Of a DNA stretch of 64,000 bases, positions 42,690-53,054 are shown piece by piece. Position numbers and translations under genes: made by a program. The notes under the pieces were generated by a model. It made no database searches. It worked only from the letters and a program-made list of their open reading frames with translations, and was not told where the DNA came from. Every line of letters starts with the position of its first letter. Position 1 is the stretch's first letter. Source of the stretch: Anas platyrhynchos (Eukaryota; Chordata; Aves; Anseriformes; Anatidae); assembly GCF_047663525.1 (NCBI RefSeq), contig NC_092602.1, positions 7,003,501 to 7,067,500 of the forward strand, read 5' to 3'.

Positions 42690-43100
42690 ATCCTCAGCCA
42701 CTTTGCCCCTCTGGGGGCTGCTCTGGGCCAGATTAAAGGTCCGGTGTGAAACCATTCTGCTATTCAGATGCGATAAGCAGGATTTACAAGCAAAGAGAAA
42801 GAGAGAAAAGAATGGGCGAGAGGAGAAAAGGAGAATTATTTGTGTCTCTTAATACTTGTTAAGCACTTCTCTTTTGCTAGACCAGACAAGACACAGCTAT
42901 GCTCAAAGTCCGTGCACAATCCTGCCCGCTTGTGTCCCCCCCACCCCTCCCCGCTTCCCCCTGCCCCCTCCGAAGCAAGCAGGCAACACTTTGTTGCTAC
43001 TGAGCTGAAATTGGTCTCCTCTCCGAGCGGCACACAAAGAGAATGGCAATTAACCTTCCTGTTCCCTGGTGACAGCGATCTAATCAGCGCTGCGCCTAGG
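42690..43100. promoter_or_regulatory. Conserved-element-like island 22
   Basis: Two blocks: 42,730-42,905 (CAGATTAAAGG, CAGATGCGATAAGC, GAATTATTTGTG, CTTAATACTTGTTAAGC) and 42,985-43,090 (GGCAATTAACC, CTAATCAGCGC). CACTTNNNTTAAGC-like half-sites suggest NKX-type factors. Candidate enhancer pair. Confidence 0.4.
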
Positions 43101-43104
43101 CCTG

Positions 43105-44940
43105 TGCCAGCCGCTCAAAGGCAAAGCCCCCGTGTTTGCGGGGGGGACGGGGCGGCGAGGAGGGGGCTGCAGCTGTGTCCCGCACCGGGGCCGGGATGGG
43201 TGCTATGGGGAGAAGGGACTTGGGTTGCTTCCATCACCAAGGTTGGCTTGTCCAGCCCTTGGAGGATGCAGGTGGAGGTGTCGGTGGGAGCCACAGCCTC
43301 AAGGATGGAGGGCAAGGCAGCCTTGGGCTAGTGGTGGCCCACCGGGACAGCGTAGAGCCCTGTTGGGGCTTAGGGTGGCTGCAGGGATCCCACCCCAGGT
43401 GATATGGGTCTCGATGTTCACTCGTGTGCCTCAGGAGGATGATGCTCTAGGAAGAAGGCGGGGAGGCCGGCCTCCCATCACCAGCACTCCTCTCTGGAAG
43501 AGGGAGGCACCTGGGGGGCTTCACAGCTGAGAACTGCGTGCCGAGACCCGCAAATACAGGCCTCGGTTTTGAAACTTCTCCACAAGCTCGTAGGCTTTTT
43601 ATTTTTTTAAATGGAAAAATAGGCTTGTTAGAAAAGCCTCAACCATCCTTCACAAAAGAACCACTACTCATCAGTGCCACTTTTCAGCAATCCTCCTCCA
43701 CTCCATATTTTTCCATTTTTGCAAGAGCTGAGGATGAGAAACAACTCGCGTGTTGTTAAAAGACCAAGATGTAAGTGTTGGGTTTGTGCTACTTTCAAGG
43801 GAGAAAAAGTGAACCTCCCAGAGGTCAGCTGAAAATTGAGAAGTGCTTTATTATTTTAAACCTCTGAAAAATCCAGCCAATGGCTAGTTCTCTAATTGTG
43901 GCCATGGATCCAAGCAACTGAAGCAGAGGTCTCAGAATCAGTCTTTTGCTTGCTGATGAGTCTGGTCTTAGATCCCAGCAACACAGGAAAATGACAGTGA
44001 GATGTCCTCTAGAAGAGGAAAAAAAAAAAAATCTTTTTTATTTTCTTGCTAGTTCTAAAGAAAAAAAAAAAAAAGTCATCTTCAGCACTGTCGATGGAAT
44101 TTTCTCGAGCAGTGAAATTCACCTGTTCCTCAAGTGCTACAACAAACATTTCCCACCACAGCTGAGCAGGAGGCCTGGGCATCCACCTCGGGGACATCCT
44201 GATGGGACAGGGGCGTTATGGGGTGGTGCTGACACCACAGAACTCCCTCTACTTTGGTTGTGCTGCCCTTCTCTTTGTTCCTAGCATAACGCTGCACTCT
44301 TATTTAATATCTGGTGGCCTTCCTCCAAGACACAACAGCATTTCAGGGACAAATGTGAACTCGCACAGGAAGCATTGCCCATAACCACTGCTTAAAACCC
44401 AATTCCCGACCATGTATGCATGGTGCAGAGCCCAAAGCTTCAACCCTGGTGGCAAGGACCCTTCCTTGGCCTTCTCCAAGGCCTGGCATGTCTCAGGGCA
44501 CGCTAGCACGACCCTATGGCAGCGCTCAGTGCTCAGGAAGGTGCCAACACCTGGAGCTGCCAAACCTCCCTGAGGGCCTCCCTGCTGAGGGACAGGACCC
44601 CCACAACCCAGGGGGGAGAAGGAGCGATGGGGGGGACCCCCCAAGCTGGCCTAGGGCCCACCGTGAGGCCAGCCATGATGGAGGCCCAGCACTCGGCCTG
44701 CTGCAGGGCTTTGGCCAGACAGGCACAGGCGTCTCCATTACACCGAAAGGAGGAGCATAATTGAGCCTAAATTGATTCAAACAGAGGCAATTAAAGCAAA
44801 ACTCGGCCCCCCACTGGGAAAGCGAAGGCGCGGCTTATTTTTAACTCATAACCACCACAACAACCACAGAAACGTAATTAAGGGGCAGCGTTACACACAC
44901 CCCCCTTCAGCCCCAATGACAGACCGAGTGAAATTGCCCC
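43105..44940. other. Mixed interval without a recognisable gene
   Basis: No gene, RNA or transposon recognised. A runs at 44,019-44,031 and 44,059-44,073 and moderately A+T-rich sequence at 43,590-44,150. Confidence 0.45.
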
Positions 44941-44949
44941 CCCTGGTCC

Positions 44950-45525
44950 CCCATCCCATTAGCCACCCCCCCAAGCGCTCAGCCCCATCATAGCCAGCAC
45001 CACGGACAGCCCACCCCATACCATCCACCCCCCTATAGCGTCAATCCTCCCCACTATAGGGCCACCTGCTCCTCTATAGTGCCCACCCCCTGCTATAGCG
45101 CCCACTCCCCACTTATACCCCCTGCCCCCTTTACTTATAATGTCTGCCCCCCATAGCTCCCACCTTTCTATAACACCTATCCCACTATAACACTCAGCCC
45201 CCCTGCTATAATGCCCCCCCCTTATAACTCCCACCCCACTATAATGCTCACTGCCCCGCTTATAATGCTTGCCCCCCAGCTAAAATGCCCACCCAACTAC
45301 AATGTCCACCCCACTTAAACACCTGCCCCACTATAACACTCACCCCCTTGCCTATTACACCCACCCCACTGTAATGCTTGCCCCACTATAGTGCTCACCC
45401 CGTGCTATAACACCCACCCTGCTATAACACCTACCCCGCTATAATGCTCATACCCAGCTTATAACACCCACCCGCTCTAATACGCACCCCACTATAACGC
45501 TGACTCTGCTATAATGCTCACCCCA
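44950..45525 (+). repeat. CTATAA-rich minisatellite, about 575 bp
   Basis: Degenerate units of about 16-20 bases modelled on CACCCCACTATAATGCTC repeat some 30 times. Core words CTATAAC, CTATAAT and CTTATAA alternate with C-rich spacers. The array is nearly G-free on the plus strand. It supplies many TATA-like words but they belong to a repeat and mark no promoter. Confidence 0.9.
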
Positions 45526-45739
45526 AATCCTCTGTGCTCTCCCATTTTCCGGCCCCAGAGCTGCTGCCCCGGCCCTCCGCTGCCCCCAGCTCTTCTCCCA
45601 GCCCAGGAGCATCCCAAGCATGGCTCCGTGCCACAGGGCAGGGCTGGCGAGGTGCAGGAGGCACGGTTACATCGCACAAATCCTTCTCCTTTCTTAGGTG
45701 GAGACCCGGAGCGGGGCTGGATCGGCATTGCTCCGTCTG

Positions 45740-46060
45740 CAGAGCAAACAAGAACCATCAATTAGAAGTAATTACCACCCCCTCCCCATAACTTAAGAGG
45801 CTAATACTAGGCTTCATTTTTAAGAAAGGTAATTTGACGGCCATAAATTACAATTATAAAAACTTCATTAGAGTCGGTAGCAATCCATCCACCATTGTTC
45901 TAATTACACACTGTAGGAGTAATGAATGCTAATGGTTTAATGTACAATAATTACCACAATTGAAAAATAATAATAATACAGAACAACCTCAGTTATCCAA
46001 ATGTCACGGGGGACGTGGAACGGGCTGGGGTAATCGTGGTTTCAGATAATTGAGGGGCTC
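45740..46060. promoter_or_regulatory. A+T-rich conserved-element-like island 23 (strongest)
   Basis: More than twelve TAAT/ATTA cores in about 290 bases, including CAATTAGAAGTAATTACC, TTCTAATTACAC, GAATGCTAATGG, ACAATAATTACC. A SOX site CCATTGTTC lies at 45,892-45,900. Apart from one (AAT)n triplet run it is non-repetitive and flanked by GC-rich DNA. Best candidate enhancer by motif density. Confidence 0.55.
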
Positions 46061-46064
46061 TTCA

Positions 46065-46420
46065 GCGTGATTAATAGGTGCCACGACCTCTGCGTGGGGA
46101 ACGAGGAGCTTTAAGCGATGGCAGCGTGGTCAAGTGAGGCAAGGCTCGGGGCAGAGGGGGGAAATCGGGTGTCTTCTGTCTTTGTTTTGGATTTTACGAG
46201 ATATTTTAGATGTAAAGTAAATGTATTGTTTTGCAACCGAACTGTGCCACCTCCTGATGAGTTTCAGGTGTGGTCGGCAGGGTTTGAAGCAGAAATATGG
46301 GAATTGGGCTCTGAAACCCGCTCACACTCGGTCCCATTGTGAGAAGCACTGGGAGTATTTGCTGTGCCGGGCAGAGCACGAGAGGCAGTTTTGATCCCCT
46401 GCAGCACAGCAGCAGCACAG
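46065..46420. other. Mixed interval, nothing recognised
   Basis: No gene or repeat recognised upstream of the CR1 remnant. Confidence 0.4.
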
Positions 46421-46424
46421 AACT

Positions 46425-46680
46425 GCAGGAATTTCAGGTGAGAAGGGACCCCAGGAGGTCTTTAACCCAACCTCCTGCCCACAGCAAGCTTAGCATGGAG
46501 TTTGGGCTGGGATGTTCAGGGATTTCCCCGGTCAGTTCCCAAACACTTCCAGAGACAGGAATCCCACCAGCTCCTTTGCTCCGGTGCACAGCTTGTTCAC
46601 CCCCACAGTGGCTGTATTTCCTTACATCCCACCAGATCCTGTTCCAGCCTATTTCCCTCTCCTCTCCTCCTCTCAGCACA
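46425..46680 (-). mobile_element. CR1 LINE 3' fragment, decayed, minus orientation
   Basis: The AGAAGGGACCCCAGGAGGTC and CAACCTCCTGCCC words match the reverse complement of the CR1 3' end as found across birds. They are followed by a diverged counterpart of the next CR1 segment (around 46,575-46,650). CR1 is the dominant avian LINE, and copies are usually 5' truncated, as here. No reverse transcriptase remains. Confidence 0.6.
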
Positions 46681-46779
46681 GCCCAACCAAGCCCCCAGCC
46701 TCTCCTCCCTCCGGCCCCACCAACACCCTGGCAGCCTTCTGCCAAACCCACCCCAACACTTATTCCTCAGCCCCCTAGT

Positions 46780-46920
46780 CCATCCCAGGGGCAGGGGCTT
46801 GCTTTTGTCCATGTTAAAGCCCCACATCTGCCAGAAAATTTCCATTCCCCTAGCCTGGCCAGATCTGCCCTGCCCCACGGCAGGATGAACCCTGCAGGTT
46901 GCCACGTCCTGACCCTGCTG
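46780..46920 (-). mobile_element. Possible further CR1 remnant
   Basis: TTTTGTCCATGTTAAAGCC and GCCTGGCCAGATCTGCCCTGC resemble internal CR1 sequence in reverse orientation, at the place expected if it belongs to the copy to its left. Divergence is high. Confidence 0.3.
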
Positions 46921-46924
46921 AGGA

Positions 46925-48125
46925 GCATCCCAGCTCATCCCCCAGGTCACACATTGCACACCCTAAACCTATTGAACAGAGGAGCTCTCGGGACAGATCT
47001 ATCTAGAATCTCTGTAACATAAAACAAACCTACAACAAAAGGCTTGACCCCACCAGTCCTTTGAACGAAGCGCTCAGCTTGCTCCAGCTTTGATCCCAGT
47101 CGGAGGAGGTGGTTCTGGTAGCAGAGCCGTGGTGTTTGCCTCGTTACCCTCCACGCCACATTATCCTCCAGCAATGGGTCAGGGCACATTACCTGGAGGT
47201 TACCTTGTCACTGCCACCCTGCCTTGGCTTAGGTTGGGGCACAAAGTCAACCCAAAATAGTTTCAGCATCAGTCCGTCTGCAAGCGGCATACGAACGGCA
47301 TTCCTCTCCTCTTCACAGCAGGAAGGGGTTTATGATAGGAAATCAATCTGCCATCTCCCCTTCCTCTGACACAAGCTGCACAGGGAATATGAAAAGCATT
47401 ACAGGCTAGGGAAAGCCACTGAATAAGAAAGAAAACAAATCAAGTCTCCAGAAGACAGAACAAAGCATGTCAGCTGCCTCATGAAACAAAACAGTGACCG
47501 GAGGAGCAGAACCATGGCTCACCTCCGATGCTCTCCCAGCTCCTCGGGTCTGCCCAGGTAGGGACCCCAGCAGCCCACCCATGGGTGCTGAGGAGCTTTG
47601 GGTGCTGAGGAGCATCATGAGAGCTGCACTAACACCCTGCATGGATGGGTGCTGCCAGGGCTCACTCTGCTCCCCAGCCTCTGTGGACAATGGAAGGGCC
47701 CAGAGATCTGGGTGATACTTTAAAACATCAGTTTTAGGCTTTTTCATTCTTGTCTCGATAAACAGCCCAGTAGGAAGGGAAACTCTGAGAGAAATCAGGC
47801 TTTCCCATTCATTTGCTCCAGGGATTGGAAGATGCCACCTAACTGCTCCCTTCCCAGCCTTGACCCCGCGACTGAAGCAACTCGATTCAATCTTGTTGCC
47901 AAGACATCCCTAAGAAACAACAAACCGGGGTCAAATCCAGGATATTGGCCCTGGGATTCCCGTTCCTACAGCCTTGACAAGGTTACAGAACACAGAAAGG
48001 CTCCCTGCCATTGCAGTGTGCACCAACATCTATGGGACACCCCCATCCCACCGACCTGCAGGCAGCCCAGCTCCTGTAAGCCAGCCCTAAGAGCAGATCC
48101 CATCCACAGCCTGACTGGGAACAGC
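46925..48125. other. Mixed interval without a recognisable gene
   Basis: An 80-codon minus-strand frame (46,947-47,189) has fairly complex composition but no match I know and adjoins the CR1 remnant. No gene called. Confidence 0.4.
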
Positions 48126-48129
48126 GTGT

Positions 48130-48385
48130 TCTTGGTGTGCTTCCTCTCTAATAGGATCCTAATTTATAAGAAAGCAGATAATATATCAATGGAAATTAAC
48201 TTCACACTCTCCTTACACTGGCAGGTTGAGCTGCAGGTGAGTGCAATGTAATTAAGAAATTAAAAGGTAATTTCCACATATGCTTTCTGCTAATCTAGCT
48301 CAGCAATCATTTAATTTACAGCAGGGGACTGGCAAGGAGGCAAGCCAAAATAAATAAGATAATGCTACGTTTAATCGCTCGGCAC
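48130..48385. promoter_or_regulatory. A+T-rich conserved-element-like island 24
   Basis: Words include CTAATTTATAAG, CAGATAATATATCAATGGAAATTAAC, GCAATGTAATTAAGAAATTAAAAGG, CAATCATTTAATTTACAGC and AAATAAATAAGATAATGC. It overlaps the exon-like segment at 48,155-48,236. Candidate enhancer, exon, or both. Confidence 0.4.
48155..48236 (+). other. Exon-like segment, plus strand, 82 nt
   Basis: A strong acceptor (T/C-rich tract at 48,128-48,150 ending CTAATAG) precedes and an ideal donor CAG/GTGAGT follows. Only one frame is open through it; its end reads MEINFTLSLHWQVELQ, which I do not recognise. It could be a non-coding RNA exon, an alternative exon of a host gene, or a chance pairing inside a conserved enhancer. 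Confidence 0.3.
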
Positions 48386-48389
48386 AGTG

Positions 48390-49045
48390 GCAGCGGGACG
48401 GAGGGGTTTCGGAGCGGGGCCAGCAGGGTGAGGAGCAGGGAACTGGGGAACCCCCTGGGGAAACTGAGGCACAGAGCGGCCCAAAGCAGAGAGCACCTCC
48501 ACGGCACCAGAGGGAGGGACGAGCAGTGCCACCAGCTGGAGAGGACACCCGGCCACACGGAGCCCCCCGGTGCCGTGCCGGCCTTCATGCACTGCGGGTG
48601 AAGGATGCCTGGGCAGAGAATTTGGGCTGCGGGAGCACCTGGAGCCATGCATGCCACAGCCCCCTCAGTGGGGGCAGGCGCCAGCCCCGGGGCCTCAGCA
48701 GGGGATGCTCTCCATGCAACTCCGGCTTTTTGTTCCCAAGCCCCGCGCCGTGTGGGGCGGGAATGCCTCCTAGCCCCATCCCCTCCTCCAGCCCAGCTCC
48801 CCCCCGAAGCAGAGACCCAGATGCTTCCCCCCTGAGTGGGGAGAAGCATTCATATGGGAGCTTAATCCCCCAGAGACGTGGGGACGCGGGGATTACGGCC
48901 GACCTGGGGAGATGGGGCCGGTATTCGGGCTGCTGAGGCAGGGAGGTGGCCACCCGGCCCCATCCGTGGTCCACCAGTGACACACAGACCCGCACCGATG
49001 GCTTTGGTGACAGCGGTGACACCTTTCTGTCCCCCGCCGTCGATA
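48390..49045. other. GC-rich interval, nothing recognised
   Basis: Overlapping open frames up to about 177 codons on both strands, without known domain. Confidence 0.45.
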
Positions 49046-49049
49046 ACTC

Positions 49050-49215
49050 ATCCGGCGAATCTCCGCCTGCTTTTGCCGACCGAATTATTCCCAGCGCGTG
49101 GGGAGGTTATATTTGTCCTCTTCAAGCGGCTCTAGAAACGGTCAAATAATATTTGCCCAGCAAATTGTTAAACGGCAATTCTGCTGTCACTCACCCAGTC
49201 CATTATTCACGGGGC
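49050..49215. promoter_or_regulatory. Conserved-element-like island 25
   Basis: Non-repetitive with GACCGAATTATTCCC, GGTTATATTTGTCC, GGTCAAATAATATTTGCCC, GCAAATTGTTAAACGGC and CCATTATTCACGGG, retaining CpG. Candidate enhancer. Confidence 0.45.
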
Positions 49216-49219
49216 ACTT

Positions 49220-50045
49220 GTTTGCTCGCCCCGCCGCTCGCTGCCTGTCCCTGCCCTGAGGGGTGACCCGAGCCCCGGGCCCCGAGCGGTGCTGCCCGTG
49301 CCTTGCACCTGCTGAACCCATTCTGGAAGGGGCACTGGGGTTTGCGTTCACCCCCCATGCTGGGAAAATCCCCTGCCTGAGTTGGGGCGGGGGCTTGGAA
49401 CTGGTGACCCCAGGAGGGACTCGAGCGCTGGCCCCAAGCGAGCTGCTTCCCCTCCTGGGATGAGAAGCACCTGCACGGAGAGAAGTCATGAACAAAGCAT
49501 ATGCATCACCTTGAAATACTGCACGAAAAGTGGGAGAATCATTTACTTCTTTTTTTTTTTTTTAATGAACACTCATAAAACCATTAAAATAAAAGTTTGT
49601 TTTTATCGCAACCACTTAAAAATGGGTTGGAGGATTTCTTGCTTGGTTGTTGTTGTTTTTTTTGTCGTTTGTTTGTTTTTATTTTTTCCCAGTTCATCTC
49701 TTCTTTATTCTTGGGCTTCTGGCATCACAGAAATATCATTTTAAAACTGCATAATTTCCTGCTACTTCAGCTCAGAATTGCCCTTTCCAGACCACATTTT
49801 GCCTTCTAGCTAAAACTGCCAGGGTATTCCTGCTTGGTCAAGGAAACACCTTCCTCCCCGCTGCTCAAAGCTCATCTGGAGAGCTAAGCCCTGAAAACCT
49901 GCAGAAAAATGATATTTATTCTGCATCTTTTTTGTAACTGGGGCTATTCGGAGCCTGCCACTTCCCCAGCTGCTGGGGAGGAAGTGCAAGGAAACCCACT
50001 ACAGGTAAGACGGGAAATTTTGGTTAGAAACATAGGGAAAGGATT
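49220..50045. other. Mixed interval with A+T-rich centre
   Basis: A T run at 49,550-49,563 and GTTGTTGTTTTTTTTG-type sequence at 49,646-49,690 lie in A+T-rich DNA (49,495-49,800). A donor-like CAG/GTAAGA at 50,005 has no convincing exon before it. No gene recognised. Confidence 0.4.
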
Positions 50046-50048
50046 TCA

Positions 50049-50080
50049 GAAAAAAAAATAAATAAATAAATAAAAAATAA
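50049..50080 (+). repeat. (AAAT)n microsatellite
   Basis: An A run followed by about four AAAT units and another A run. Simple repeat. Confidence 0.8.
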
Positions 50081-50084
50081 GGTT

Positions 50085-50805
50085 TCTTCCTCCTCCTTTA
50101 AGTGCCAGGGAGTTTTACAGAGGGAATAAGGCAAACTTCTCCTTCCCTCCCCCTCTACATCACCTCTCACCAAAGCATCCTCCCAGCAGAATAACAAGAA
50201 AACCCCTTGGGCTGTAAATATTTGCCTGCAGACTGTACTCCTGAGACCAGGGCTCTGAGCTTTGTCTCACAGCGTGTTTATGCCCCGATGTGGCACTAAC
50301 ACAGAGCATGGGATGGCAAATCCTCCTGTCCCACCCAGGGCCATCCAACGAGCTCATTGACCCCATACCCAGAGCCCAGGATCAGATTTTATGCCACCGA
50401 TCCTTACATCTCCTTCCAGAGCCACCAGCTGCGTCCCAGTGCCCAAAGGAGCCTCCTCCTGCTGCCCAAAACTCTCCCTGCATCACCTGCCCTTCCACCA
50501 ACATCCATCACCAAGCACCCAAATCCTCCAGAGCACCAAAAATCCTCCTTCCCCTTCCCTCGCCTCCTCCACACGCATGTGCACACACATCCATGCGTGC
50601 ACACACGCCTGCACATCTTCCCTGCCTCCCCAGCCCAGCCGCGGCCACGTGAGGCCGTATTTCGTATGCATGGCCTGGGAGGGCCTGGGCTCTCCAGCCA
50701 GTAATTTGCTGATTGGAAAATGTTCCAGGAAAAGGGAAGGGGATGAGAGAGGGGAGGGGAGAGCCGGGGCGGGGGGAGCGGGGAGGGATGAGATGGGAGT
50801 TCTCA
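50085..50805. other. C-rich interval, nothing recognised
   Basis: Pyrimidine-rich plus strand with CACAC words at 50,580-50,610. The 194-codon frame here is Pro/Ser/His-rich and not convincing. Confidence 0.45.
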
Positions 50806-50809
50806 AACT

Positions 50810-50990
50810 GCGAGCCCTAATACCAAGCATGTGGCCATATATTATTTTAATAAAGCCAGCACATCCTGCGCTCACGACAGCTGCTGTTCCCTTTCTCTCA
50901 TCCTGTGAATCTCATTTATTCCTCATTAGCAAAATCACCTGTTTGTCAAATAGGGACAGATCTGCGAGACATTAAATCGTGCTGAGGCTG
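50810..50990. promoter_or_regulatory. A+T-rich conserved-element-like island 26
   Basis: Contains GTGGCCATATATTATTTTAATAAAGCC, CTCATTTATTCCTCATTAGC, AAATCACCTGTTTGTC and GACATTAAATCGTGC. Non-repetitive, sharply bounded. Strong candidate enhancer. Confidence 0.5.
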
Positions 50991-50994
50991 GCGG

Positions 50995-52825
50995 GGGTCT
51001 GGGGAGCGGAGGTGGGATGGAGCAGGGCCGGGCAAACCCCAGCCTGAACCCAAATGCAGACATCTCCCAGAGGCTGAGGAGGAGATGAGGATTGGGGCAG
51101 CAGGTGATGCAGCATTTCCAGGGCTTTTATTTTTATTTTTTCCCTGTATGGTGGAAATTATGCCACGGGCAGTGCCTGGCCACAGCACTGCTGGGTAGGT
51201 GCACAGCACACAGCACACCCAAAGTGGTGACCAGTGGTGTCTGCAAGAGAGAAACTCAGGGTGCCCTTCAGACTGACCTAAACCTCCTCGTGGGGTCATG
51301 GAAACAGCTTCTGACAGTTCTGCAAATTTGGAGTTTCCATCTCTTGTTACCGTAAGCAGCCGCGCACTTAACACTCAAAAGACATTTGGGATGAGCAGCG
51401 AATAATTTCTTCCCTTTTGGAAGAGATTGGGTACAAAATGTCATCTGATTCGGTTTTATTGGTTTGGGTTTTCTTTAAATTGAGTGAAAACGTCAGTGGG
51501 ACTGACCCATTCTTTCAAAGAATTGTGGTTTTTGATGAATCAGGATTTTCCACTAACATTGAAGGAAAAAAAAAATAAAAAAAAATCCCTGGACTGCACT
51601 AAATTAAGTGTCTGTCGCCCCACAAGCCTGGCAACGGAGTCTTTTTCTGCTGGTTTTGCAGCTTACGAGATGCTTTTCCTAATGCCAGCCCTGGCTTTTC
51701 CCTTTATCAGTTGAATGACACTGGGGGAAACAGCTGGCTGAAAATCAAGGCTTCTGGTGCGCTAAAAATTCTCCCTGGCTCTTTGCGATTCGGAGTTTGG
51801 GTTCAAACTGGCCCCGGACCAAGCGTGTGTGCTTGGCAGATACAGAGAGAAACCTGGGGAGGGCGGGGGGAGCTCGGCCCCCTGCGTGGCACCGCCGGTC
51901 CTGCCTGCCTCCCTGCCAAAAAAAAATCGGGGAGGGAAGGGCTGGAGATGCCCTACTGGGGGGCTTCCCACCTCCGCCGCTCCTTCAGGCAAGCCAGCAA
52001 CTCAGTCTTTCCAGAATTGGGTGCTGGAAAACCCCAGTTAATAGGGGGATTTGGGGCCGCAGAGAGCTGAGCCTCCAGGATGCCATTGTGCCAGGTCCTT
52101 ATGGCAGTTTGGGTTTGGGGGGAGCAGGTCTGGGGTCTGCAGGGGGCTCAACAGCTCAGGGGGAAGCTGCTCTTAAATTCTGGGGAGGCTCAGGGTCAGG
52201 AGGTGACCGTGTCTGTGCACAGCTTTCCTACTTTCTTCCTCATTTTTTATCTAGTCCTGAGCATCCGTCCATCCCTTCCCCATCTTGTTCCCATGTGTCC
52301 TCTCCCCAGGCTGCTTTCCTCCATCAGCTCCAGGTTCTCGAATCCGTTTCCTCCTCCAGCTCCTCTCCCACCTCTCCATCCTCCCTGCCATCCACTGCAA
52401 AATCTTCGTGGTGGGGCAGAGGAGGTGGCCGTGGGGCTGTGCCCAACCAGGAGCCCATGGGGACTGCAAATCCTAAGAGAAAACGGAACCTGAATGGGAT
52501 GGAGCTGGGCTCCCTAAATCAATCACCACCACCAAGCGGGGCCGTGGTGCCCCTGAGGGCAACTGACAGCTCAGGGGGCCACCTCCAAACCAGAGGCCAT
52601 CCCTAGATCCGAGGGGACATGTGTGGGGACATCCAGCCTGGTCGCCCACCAGCACCTCCCTACCTTTTGGGGTCCCCAGCTCTGGGCTGGCTCTGGGGAC
52701 AGCAGAGACCCCAGGCTGGGCTTGCAGCCACCCCCCTCTGCCCACAAAGCCCCCCACCACCACCTCGGCATGCCGATGCCACCGTGCCTCCCCCGTCCCT
52801 GTCCCCCCCTTCCCTCCTCTCTCTG
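50995..52825. other. Mixed interval without a recognisable gene
   Basis: A 269-codon plus-strand frame (51,797-52,606) is Ser/Gly/Pro-rich with no known domain and overlaps other frames. Moderately A+T-rich sequence at 51,390-51,620. No gene called. Confidence 0.45.
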
Positions 52826-52829
52826 AAAG

Positions 52830-53050
52830 TCATCAGGCCTAGCGAGGTCTTCTCCCACTTATGCAGCTCATGAATATTTAACAGCATCTGCTCTGGAGGC
52901 GATAAAGCCTACCAATCCTTGACAAATATGGCCTAATCTTTTCAATTTCGGGGTGCAAATATTCCTTCAGAGTCCTGTTTGTCACCTAGATTAATGACTG
53001 TGGCTCCCATAATCCTTGGGTGCTAATTCAAGTGGTGGCTGCCGGGGCCG
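52830..53050. promoter_or_regulatory. A+T-rich conserved-element-like island 27
   Basis: Non-repetitive run with GCTCATGAATATTTAACAGC, GGCGATAAAGCC, GACAAATATGGCCTAATC, GCAAATATTCC, CTAGATTAATGACTG, CCCATAATCC and GTGCTAATTCAAGTGG. One of the best-looking candidate enhancers in the window. Confidence 0.5.
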
Positions 53051-53054
53051 CGCA

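Noticed and set aside
44950..45525. Cluster of TATA promoters
   Set aside because: The TATA-like words are parts of a tandem repeat.
51797..52606. 269-codon plus-strand frame
   Set aside because: Ser/Gly/Pro-rich without domain; overlapping frames on both strands.
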